Shown: in pieces, positions 43,456 through 52,674 of the stretch
Position numbering within the stretch: position 1 is the stretch's first letter
Layout: each line of letters opens with the position of its first letter
Origin: Arachis hypogaea
Taxonomy: Eukaryota; Streptophyta; Magnoliopsida; Fabales; Fabaceae
NCBI RefSeq assembly: GCF_003086295.3
Contig: NC_092045.1
Location: 25,300,890 to 25,364,889, forward strand
Length of the DNA: 64,000 nucleotides
Direction: 5' to 3'
Made by a program: the position numbers and the translations under genes
Notes under the pieces: model-generated
Database searches by the model: none
What the model saw: only the letters and a program-made list of their open reading frames with translations
What the model was told of the DNA's origin: nothing

Positions 43456-44952
43456 ATGAAAGAGAAGAAAACAAGAAAAGAAAGAGGAATCCTCTATGTC
43501 ACAGTATAGAGATTCCTTTATGTTAGTAGAAGGAGAAAGGGGAAGAATCCAAACACAAGAGATATAAGAAGTTCGGATTCTTAGATGAAGAGAGGTGAAG
43601 AGAAGTGTTAGTAAATAAATAATTAAATAGAAGAAGAAAAGAGAGGAAAATTTTCGAAAGTAATTTTTTTTTGAAAAAGAGGTTATTAATTTTCGAAAAT
43701 CAAAGATAAGATGAGATTAAAATTAAAATTCAAAACAAAAAGAATTTTTTGAAAAAGAGGGAGGTATTTTCGAAAATTAGAGAGGGAAAGGTAGTTAGGT
43801 GGTTTTGAAAAAGATAAGAAACAACCAAAAATCAAATTTGAAAAAGATAAGAAAATAAGTTAGATAAGATATTTTGAAATCAAATTTTTTGAAAAAGATA
43901 AGATAAAAAGATATGATTTTAAAAGATATGGTTTTAAAAAGATATGATTGAAATTAGTTTTGAAAAAGATTTAATTTTTTTTAAAAATTACTTAACTAAC
44001 AAGAAACTACAAGATAAGATTCTAGAACTTAAAGATTGAACCTTTCTTAACAAGAAAGTAACAAACTTCAAATTTTTGAACCAATCACATTAATTGTTAG
44101 CTAATTTTCAAAAATTAGATATAAAAGATAAGAAAACGATTTTTTTTAAAAATAATTTTAAAAATTTCGAAAATAAGAAAAAAAATGGAAAAGATATGAT
44201 TTTTGAAAAAGATTTTGAAAAGATAAGATTTTTAAAATTGAAATTTTGACTTGACTTGTGAGAAACAACTAATTTTAAAATTTTTTGACCAAGTCAACCC
44301 AAAATTTCGAAAATTTGGAGGGAAATAAGGAAAAGATATTTTTTTATTTTTGAATTTTTAATTATGAGAGAGAAAAAACAACAAAAATACTCAATGCATG
44401 AAATTTTTAGATCAAAACAATGAATGCATGCAAGAATGCTATGAATGTCAAGATGAACACCAAGAACACTTTGAAGATCATGATGAACATCAAAAACATA
44501 ATTTTGAAAAATTTTTGATGCAAAGAAAACATGCAAGACACCAAACTTAGAAATCTTTAATGCATGGAAAATATGAATGCAAAGATGCACATGAAAAACA
44601 ACAAACAACACAAAACAAGAAATCATCAAGATCAAACAAGAAGACTTGTCAAGAACAACTTGAAGATCATGAAGAACACTATGAATGCATGGAGTTTTCG
44701 AAAAATGCAAGAAAAATTTTTAAAGCATGCAATTGACACCAAACTTAAAAATTGACTTAAGACTCAAACAAGAAACACAAAATATTTTTTATTTTTATGA
44801 TTTTCTAATTTTTTTGGATTTTTATTTTATTTTTTTCGAAAATATTTTTGGAAAAACGAAAAAGAAAAGAAAAATTTTGAAAAAGATTTTTGAAAAGAAA
44901 ATTACCTAATCTGAGCAACAAGATGAACCGTCAGTTGTCCATACTCGAACAA
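43456..44952 (-). other. E6 leader
   Basis: No ORF. Strongly A-rich on the plus strand (AAAAGATAAGATTTTGAAAAAG repeats, about 43620-44340), with TAAGTTTGGTGTC copies at about 44538 and 44737. The palindrome array found in the E3, E5 and E7 leaders is missing. Confidence 0.8.
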
Positions 44953-44970
44953 TCCCCGGCAACGGCGCCA
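44953..44970 (-). promoter_or_regulatory. E6 primer binding site, tRNA-Asp
   Basis: TCCCCGGCAACGGCGCCA on the plus strand, the perfect PBS read on the minus strand. Confidence 0.92.
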
Positions 44971-44976
44971 AAAACT

Positions 44977-46653
44977 TGGTGGACGAAATTGTGATTCAAT
45001 TGTTATTCCATTTTGCAAAATTCATTGCTTTTCATTCCCTGGTAATGGCGCCAAAATCATGATGCCAATACCATAGTTCACAATTCCGTTCAACTTAACC
45101 AGCAAGTGTACTGGGTCATCCAAGTAATACCTTACGTGAGTAAGGGTCGATCCCACAGAGATTGTTGGTATGAAGCAAGCTATGGTCACCTTGTAAATCT
45201 CAGTTAGGCGGATTAAATAGTTTTGGGTTTCGAAAATTAATAATAAAAAGAAAATAAAAGGGATAGAAATACTTATGTAAATTAATAATGGGAATTTCAG
45301 ATAAGTGTATGGAGATGCTGTGCTCCTCTTGAATCTCTACTTTCCTATTACATTCCTCCAATCCTTCCTATTCCTTTCCATGGCAAGCTGTATGTAGGGC
45401 ATCACCGTTGTCAATGGCTACATCCCATCCTCTCAGTGAAAACGTTCCTATGCTCTGTCACAGCACGGCTAATCATCTGTCGGTTCTCAATCAGGTTGGA
45501 ATAGAATCCCTTGATTCTTTTGCGCTTGTCATCACGCCCAGCCTTCAGGAGTTTGAAGCTCGTCACAGTCATTCAATCCCAGAATCCTACTCGGAATACC
45601 ACAGACAAGGTTTAGACTTTCCGGATCCTCATGAATACCGCCATCTATCTAGCTTATACCACGAAGATTCTGTTGGGGAATCTAAGAGATATGCGCCCGA
45701 CCTAGAGTAGAACGGAAGTGGTTGTCAGTCACGCGCGTTCATAGGTGAGAATGATGATGAGTGTCACGGATCATCACATTCATCAAAGTGTTGTGCAACG
45801 TATATCTTGGAATAAGAATAGAAGAGAATTGAATAGAAAGTAATAATAATTGTATTGAAACTTGAGGTACAGCAGAGCTCCACACCCTTAATCTATGGTG
45901 TGTAGAAACTCCACTGTTGAAAATACATAAGTAAAAGGTTCAGGTATGGCTGAATGGCCAGCCCCCAAAACGTGATCAATAGCCTCCTAAGATGAAGAAT
46001 AAAACAAAACTGAGACCAAAGATGTCTAATACAATAGTAACTTATCCTATTTATACTAGACTAGCTACTAGGGTTTACATGAGTAAGTAATTGATGCATA
46101 AATCCACTTCCGGGGCCCACTTGGTGTATGTTTGGGCTGAGCTTGATCTATCCACGAGCTGAGGCTTTTCTTGGAGTTGAACTCCAAGTTATAACGTGTT
46201 TTGGGCGTTCAACTCCGGATCATGACGTTTTTCTGCGTTTAACTCCAGACAGCAGCATGTACTTGGCGTTCAACGCCAAGTTACGTCGTCAATTTCCGAA
46301 TGAAGTATGGACTATTATATATTTCTGGAAAGCTCTAGATGTCTACTTTCCAACGCTGTTAAGAGCGCGCCAATTGGAGTTCTGTAGCTCCAGAAAATCC
46401 ATTTCGAGTGTAGGGAGGTCAGATTCCAACAGCATCAGCAGTCCTTTTGTCAGCCTTTTTCAGAGTTTTGCTCAAGTCCCTCAATTTCAGCCAGAATTTA
46501 CCTGAAATCACAGAAAAACACACAAACTCATAGTAAAGTCCAGAAATGTGAATTTAACATAAAAACTAATGAAAATATCCCTAAAAGTAGCTTGAACTTA
46601 CTAAAAACTACCTAAAAATAATGCCAAAAAGCGTATAAATTATCCGCTCATCA
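44977..46653 (-). repeat. E6 5' LTR (right copy)
   Basis: 1,677 bp, same length as the left copy. TATA box TATAAATA at 46048-46055 on the minus strand. Confidence 0.93.
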
Positions 46654-46658
46654 CCTGC
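46654..46658 (+). repeat. Right target-site duplication of E6 (CCTGC)
   Basis: Identical to 36206-36210. Confidence 0.95.
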
Positions 46659-47313
46659 TGAAGCTTGTTCAGCCATGTCTAATTTCTTTAGACTGAAGCT
46701 TTAGACTAACATTGCATGATTCCTGGAATTCTCATTAAGAATTTTGATACCTTTATTTTCTTTTTCCACTTAATTTTCGAAAAAAATCCAAAAATATTTC
46801 TTGTTTGAGTCTAGTGTCTCATGTTAAGTTTGGTGTCAATTGCATGCATTCATTCATGTGTCTTAGTGATCTTCAAGATGTTCTTGATGATTTCTTACTC
46901 TGATCTTTGAATTCTCTTGACTTGAGTGTTTAAGTGTCTCATATGCATTCTCATTAGTGTCAGTAGTATACAAACTGCTAAGTTTGGTGTCTTGCATGCA
47001 TTGTTATTTGATTCTTGTTGCATTTTGATTTTTCCTTATTATTAAAAATCCAAAAATATTTTTAATTTGTGTCTTCTCAAGTCAATAATACAGAGAATTG
47101 GAGATTCAGAACATACAGCAGAGGAATTACACAGAAAAAGCTGGGCGTTCAAAACGCCCAGTGAAGAAGGACAGACTGGCGTTTAAACGCCAGCCAGGGT
47201 ACCTGGTTGGGCGTTTAACGCCCAAAAGGGTATAGTTTTGGGCGTTAAACGCCAGAATGTGCACCATTCTGGGCGTTTAACGCCAGGATGGCACAAGAGG
47301 GAAGATCTTGTTT
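46659..47313 (+). other. E5 leader, middle part
   Basis: Collinear with 16796-17470 of E3. Two TAAGTTTGGTGTC copies (about 46833 and 46979) and five palindromes at 47141-47286. E7 is inserted 32 bp after the last one. Confidence 0.88.
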
Positions 47314-47318
47314 TTGAT
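47314..47318 (+). repeat. Left target-site duplication of E7 (TTGAT)
   Basis: Repeated at 58247-58251. Confidence 0.94.
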
Positions 47319-49066
47319 TGGTGCGCGAAATTGTGAACAATACTTTTCACAACTCTCATAATCCCCGGTCATGAACCCCAAAAACTTGGTGTTCAATACC
47401 ATGGCATTACACAACTTCGCACAACTAACCAGCAAGTGCACTGGGTCGTCCAAGTAATAAACCTTACGCGAGTAAGGGTCGATCCCACGGAGATTGTTAG
47501 TATGAAGCAAGCTATGGTCATCTTGTAAATCTTAGTCAGGCAAACTCAATTGATATGATGATGAACGAAAATAACAATAAGATAAAGATAGAGGTACTTA
47601 TGTAATTCATTGGTAGGAACTTCAGATAAGCGCATGAAGATGCCTTCCCTTCCGTCTCTCTGCTTTCCTACAGTCTTCATCCAATCATTCTTACTCCTTT
47701 CCATGGCAAGCTTGTGTAGGGTTTCACCGTTGTCAATGGCTACCTCCCATCCTCTCAGTGAAAACGATTGCATATGCTCTGTCACAGCACGCGGAATTCA
47801 GCTGTCGGTTCTCGGTCAGGCCGGAATAGAATCCATCGATTCTTTTGCGTCTGTCACTAACGCCCCGCCTGCTAGGAGTTTGAAGCACGTCACAGTCATT
47901 CAGTCATTGAATCCTACTCAGAATACCACAGACAAGGTTAGACCTTCCGGATTCTCTTGAATGCCGCCATCATTTCTAGCCTATACCACGAAGACTCTGA
48001 TCTCACGAAATGGTTGGCTCGTTTGTCAGACGAGCACTCGGTTGTCAGGCGATCAACCATGCATCATGCAATCAGGAATCCAAGAGATATTCACCCAATC
48101 TAAGGTAGAACGGAGGTGGTTGTCAGTCACACGTTCATAGGTGAGAATGATGATGAGTGTCACGGATCATCACATTCATCAAGTTGAAGAACAAGTGATA
48201 TCTTAGAACAAGAACAAGTGGAATTGAATGGAAGAACAATAGTAATTGCATTAATACTCGAGGTACAGCAGAGCTCCACACCTTAATCTATGGTGTGTAG
48301 AAGCTCCACCGTTGAAAATACATAAGAACAAGGTCTAGGCATGGCCGTGAGGCCAGCCTCCCAGTGATCTAAGAACTAGACGTCCAAAGATGATCTAGAG
48401 ATCTAAAGTGATCAAAAGATTCCAAAGATCAGAAGATGAAAAATACAATAGTAAAAGGTCCTACTTATAGAAAACTAGTAGCCTAAGGTTTACAGAAATG
48501 AGTAAATGACATAAAAATCCACTTTCGGGCCCACTTGGTGTGTGCTTGGGCTGAGCAATGAAGCATTTTCATGCAGAGACTTCTCTTGGAGTTAAACGCC
48601 AGCTTTTATGCCAGTTTGGGCGTTTAACTCCCATTTTGGTGCCAGTTCCGGCGTTTAACGCTGGGATTTCTGAGGGTGACTTGGAACGCCGGTTTGGGCC
48701 ATCAAATCTTGGGCAAAGTATGGACTATCATATATTGCTGGAAAGCCCAGGATGTCTACTTTCCAACGCCGTTGAGAGCGTGCCAATTGGGCTTCTGTAG
48801 CTCCAGAAAATCCACTTTGAGTGCAGGGAGGTCAGAATCCAACAGCATCTGCAGTCCTTTTTAGTCTCTGAATCAGATTTTTGCTCAGGTTCCTCAATTT
48901 CAGCCAGAAAATACCTGAAATCACAGAAAAACACACAAACTCATAGTAAAGTCCAGAAAAGTGAATTTTAACTAAAAACTAATAAAAATATACTAAAAAC
49001 TAACTAGATCATACTAAAAACACACTAAAAACAATGCCAAAAAGCATACAAATTATCCGCTCATCA
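47319..49066 (-). repeat. E7 3' LTR (left copy)
   Basis: TGGTGCGCG...CCGCTCATCA on the plus strand. It has a degenerate PBS-region copy at 47357-47390 (ATCCCCGGTCATGAACCCC). Compared with E3 it carries an insertion near 48001-48060. Confidence 0.93.
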
Positions 49067-49104
49067 CAACACCAAACTTAAATTGTTGCTTGTCCTCAAG
49101 CAAC
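49067..49104 (-). promoter_or_regulatory. E7 hairpin plus polypurine-like tract
   Basis: Minus strand GTTGCTTG-AGGA-CAAGCAAC, then AATTTAAGTTTGGTGTTG at the LTR edge. Confidence 0.82.
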
Positions 49105-49779
49105 TGAAAATCAAATAAGATAAAAAGAAGAAAATATGCAATAAATTCCAAAAACATCTATGAAGATCAGTATCAATTAGATGAGCGGGGCTTTTAGCTT
49201 TTTGCCTCTGAACAGTTTTGGCATCTCACTCTATCCTTTGAAATTCAGAATGATTGGCTTCTTTAGGAACTTAGAATCCAGATAGTGTTAATGATTCTCC
49301 TAGTAAGGTATGATGATTCTTGAACATAGCTACCTTTTGAGTCTTGGCCGTGGCCCAAAGCACTCTGTCTTCCAGTATTACCACCGGATACATACATGCC
49401 ACAGACACATAATTGGGTGAACCTTTTCAGATTGTGACTTAGCTTTGCTAAAGTCCCCAATTTGAGGTGTCCAGGGTTCTTAAGCACACTCTTATTGCCT
49501 TGGATCACAACTTTATTTTTTTCTTTTCTTTCTCTTTTTCTTTTTTTTTTCGTTTTTTTTTTTGAATAGTAATGCTTTTTCTTGCTTCAAGAATCATTGT
49601 AATGATTTTTCAGATCCTCAGTAACATGTCTCCTTTTTCATCATTCTTTCAAGAGCCAACATTCATGAACCACAAATTCAAGATACATATGCACTGTTTA
49701 AGCATACATTCAGAAAACAAAAATATTGCCACCACATCAAAATAATTAAACTGTTATAAAATTCAAAATTCATGCAATT
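49105..49779 (-). other. E7 3' untranslated block
   Basis: Conserved block at about 49180-49510 and a T-rich tract at 49513-49565. No ORF. Confidence 0.8.
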
Positions 49780-49784
49780 CTTTC

Positions 49785-50492
49785 TGTTCATACCCTGGGT
49801 CAAGCTGTCCGACCCGGGATGTTTAGCAACAAGCTGACCGACCTCTTCAGGTCAAACTATCCGACCTCTTCTCAAAGAGGTCGGCCAAATATCCGACCTC
49901 TTCTCAAAGAGGTCGGCCAAAATGCCCGACCTCTTCTCAAAGAGCTCGGCCAAATATCCGACCTCTTCTCAAAGAGGTCGGCCAAATATCCGACCTCTTC
50001 TCAAAGAGGTCGGCCAAAATGCCCGACCTCTTCTCAAAGAGCTCGGCCAAATCGCCAAAGGAGCCCAAAGCAAGCCCAAAACGAAGGAACACAGCCCAAT
50101 CTAAAGGCAGCCAAAGCCCAGAAAGATAAAGGCGGTTCCCTTGAAGATAAGATGACCTCACTCAGAGATAAGATAAAGATAAAGATAAGATAACTAACTT
50201 ATCTTATCCACAGGAGGCCACATCTCACCATTATAAATACAGTGGAGCACCCAGGTATAACTCATACTCTGATTCTACTCAATACCTGCTTAATACCCTT
50301 GCTAACTTAAGCATCGGAGTCCCTTGCAGGTACCCCCCACCCTCCGGGGATGAAGGATCAGCACCACCACCAAGTCCAACAAGTCGGACACGGCGGCTCC
50401 AGCCACCATCAACAAGTCGGACACAACAGCTCCGACCAGCACAGAAGATCTCGTCCGAGATCGACCTACAATTTCAGGCAACCCTCGGAACA
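49785..50492 (+). mobile_element. E8: solo LTR of the E2 (Tat) family
   Basis: TGTTCATACCC...CTCGGAACA, 708 bp, flanked by CTTTC at 49780-49784 and 50493-50497. Outside its tandem segment it is very similar to the E2 LTRs. There is no internal sequence, so it most likely formed by recombination between the two LTRs of a full element. The extra ~200 bp is an amplified palindrome array; TATAAATA is at 50232-50239. Confidence 0.94.
49861..50052 (+). repeat. Palindromic tandem array in E8
   Basis: Six units of 32-33 bp, each a hairpin CCGACCTCTT-CTCA-AAGAGGTCGG at 49861, 49893, 49926, 49958, 49990 and 50023, joined by CCAAATAT or CCAAAATGC. Units 3 and 6 share AGAGCTCGG and units 2 and 5 share AAATGC, so a three-unit block of ~97 bp was duplicated. 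Confidence 0.95.
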
Positions 50493-50676
50493 CTTTCCTT
50501 TTCAATTTAAGCACGTTTTTATTCAAGAAAGGTGATGGATTCATAGGACATTCATAACTTTAAGGCATAGACACTAAGACACTAATGATCACAAGACACA
50601 AACATAGATAAACATAAGCACTAGAATTCGAAAAACAGAAGAATAAAGAACAAGGAAATCAAGGAACGGGTCCACC

Positions 50677-51801
50677 TTAGTGATGGCGGCTCTTCCTTCC
50701 TCTTGAAGATCCTATGGAGTGCTTGAGCTTCTCAATGTCTCTTCCTTGTCTTTGTTGCTCCTCCCTCATGATTCTTTGGTCTTCTCTAATTTCATGGAGG
50801 ATGATGGAGTGTTCTTGATGCTCCACCCTTAGTTGTCCCATGTTGGAACTTAATTCTCCTAGGGAGGTGTTCAGTTGCTCCCAATAATTTTGTGGAGGAA
50901 AGTGCATCCCTTGAGGCATCTCAGGGATCTCATGATGAGTGGGGTCTCTTGTGTGCTCCATCCTCTTCTTAGTGATGGGCTTGTCCTCATCAATGGGGAT
51001 GTCTCCCTCTATGTCAACTCCCACTGAATAACAGAGGTGACAAATGAGATGAGGAAAGGCTAACCTTGCCAAGGTAGAGGACTTGTCCGCCACCTTATAG
51101 AGTTCTTGGGCTATAACCTCATGAACTTCTATTTCTTCTCCAATCATGATGCTATGAATCATGATAGCCCGGTCTATGGTAACTTCGGACCGGTTGCTAG
51201 TGGGGATGATTGAGCGTTGGATAAACTCCAACCATCCTCTAGCCATGGGTTTGAGGTCATGCCTTCTCAATTGAACCGGCTTCCCTCTTGAATCTCTCTT
51301 CCATTGGGCACCCTCTTCACATATGATCGTGAGGACTTGGTCCAACCTTTGATCAAAGTTGACCCTTCTAGTGTAAGGATGTTCATCTCCTTGCATCATG
51401 GGCAAGTTGAACGCCACCCTCACACTTTCCGGACTAAAATCCAAGTATTTCCCCCGAACCATAGTAAGATAATTCTTTGGATCCGGGTTCATACTTTGGT
51501 CATGGTTCTTGGTGATCCATGCATTGGCATAGAACTCTTGAACCATTAAGATTCCGACTTGTTGAATGGGGTTGGTAAGAACTTCCCAACCTCTTCTTCG
51601 GATCTCATGTCGGATCTCCGTATATTCACCCTTGTTGAGTGAAAAAGGGACCTCGGGGATCACCTTCTTCAAGGCCACAACTTCATAGAAGTGGTCTTGA
51701 TGCACCCTTGAGATGAATCTTTCTATCTCCCATGACTCGGAGGTGGAAGCTTTTGCCTTCCCTTTCCTCTTTCTAGAGGTTTCTCCGGCCTTGGATGCCA
51801 T
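50677..51801 (-). CDS. E7 ORF3, intact plant transposon-protein domain
   Basis: 374 aa, MASKAGETSRKRKGKAKAST... to ...SRGRKSRHH. Domain plan as in the E6 copy: basic head, conserved core with VGILMVQEFYANAWI, YLDFSPESVRVAFNLPMMQG and PMARGWLEFIQRSIIP, then a coiled coil (residues ~310-365) and a basic tail. The start ATG directly follows the CCATTT segment that marks the left edge of the ORF3 deletion in E5. The hairpin/PPT-like module is at 51838-51875. Read on the minus strand; plus-strand frames over it are shadows. Role unknown; structural or nucleic-acid-binding function is inference only. Confidence 0.9.
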   Translation of the reverse strand: MASKAGETSRKRKGKAKASTSESWEIERFISRVHQDHFYEVVALKKVIPEVPFSLNKGEYTEIRHEIRRRGWEVLTNPIQQVGILMVQEFYANAWITKNHDQSMNPDPKNYLTMVRGKYLDFSPESVRVAFNLPMMQGDEHPYTRRVNFDQRLDQVLTIICEEGAQWKRDSRGKPVQLRRHDLKPMARGWLEFIQRSIIPTSNRSEVTIDRAIMIHSIMIGEEIEVHEVIAQELYKVADKSSTLARLAFPHLICHLCYSVGVDIEGDIPIDEDKPITKKRMEHTRDPTHHEIPEMPQGMHFPPQNYWEQLNTSLGELSSNMGQLRVEHQEHSIILHEIREDQRIMREEQQRQGRDIEKLKHSIGSSRGRKSRHH

Positions 51802-52674
51802 AAATGGTTATGGAAAAACAAAAAGCAATGCTTTTACCACACCAAACTTAAAAGGTTTGCTCGTCCTCGAGCAAAAGAAGAAAGAAGAGAGTAGAAGAAG
51901 AAGAATTGAGGGAAAAGGGAATGGCTTTTGTTTTCGGCCAAGAGGGGGAGAAGTGGTGTGTATGTTGTGTGAAAATGAAGGAGTGAAGGAGGGTTTATAT
52001 AGGAGAGGGGGATGGTAGGGTTCGGCCATTTGAGGGTGGGTTTGGGTGGGAAAGTGGTTTGAATTTGAATGGTGAGGTAGGTGGGGTTTTATGAGGGATG
52101 GATGTGAGTGGTGAAGAGAAAGATGGGATTTGATAGGTGAAGGGTTTTTGGGGAAGAGGTGTTGAGGTGATTGGTGAATGGGTGAAGAAGAGAGAGAGTG
52201 GTAGGGTAGGTGGGGATCCTGTGGGGTCCACAGATCCTGAGGTGTCAAGGAAAAGTCATCCCTGCACCATATGGCATTCAAAATCACATTTTGAGCCATT
52301 TCTGGCGTTAAACGCCGGGCTGGTGCCCATTTCTGGCGTTTAACGCCAGCTTCTTGCCCATTTCTGGCGTTTAACGCCAGTCTGGTGCCCCTTTCTGGCG
52401 TTAAACGCCCAGAATGGTGCCAGACTGGGCGTTAAACGCCCAACAGCTAACCTCACTGGCGTTTAAACGCCAGTGGGTGCGTCCTCCAGGGTGTGCTATT
52501 TTTCTTCCTGTTTTTCATTCTGTTTTTGCTTTTTTCATTAATTTTGTGACTTCTCATGATCATCAACCTACAAAAAACATAACAAAAGAAAATAGTTAAT
52601 TATAAAACATTAGGTTGCCTCCCAACAAGTGCTTCTTTAATGTCATTAGCTTGACAGAGTACTCTCATGGAGCC
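51802..52674 (-). other. E7 region between gag-pro and ORF3
   Basis: Hairpin TTTGCTCG-AGGA-CGAGCAAA with TAAGTTTGGTGTGG (minus, 51838-51875) and a CCTCACC-rich stretch. Six palindromes lie at 52302-52475, including a perfect 22-nt CACTGGCGTTTAAACGCCAGTG at 52454-52475. The conserved block TTGGGAGGCAACC is at about 52613-52636. Confidence 0.87.

Larger units (their letters stand above)
36211..46653 (-). mobile_element. E6: young non-autonomous FIDEL-like element, intact gag-pro and ORF3
   Basis: 10.4 kb in minus orientation in the E5 leader. The LTRs are both 1,677 bp (36211-37887 and 44977-46653), with about 11 differences counted by eye. Gag-protease (774 aa) and ORF3 (382 aa) are both uninterrupted, with no RT, RNase H or integrase between them. 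PBS, hairpin-PPT modules, triple TAAGTTTGGTGTT and a palindrome array are all present; the leader array is absent. It is the best-preserved pol-less copy here and presumably moved using proteins from a pol-bearing partner. Confidence 0.93.

Noticed and set aside
52302..52475. Regularly spaced palindromic repeats with different spacers look like a CRISPR array
   Set aside because: The repeat is only ~17 nt and varies between units, spacers are ~14 nt and partly shared between arrays, there are no cas genes, and the setting is a plant retrotransposon. The likeness is only in spacing.
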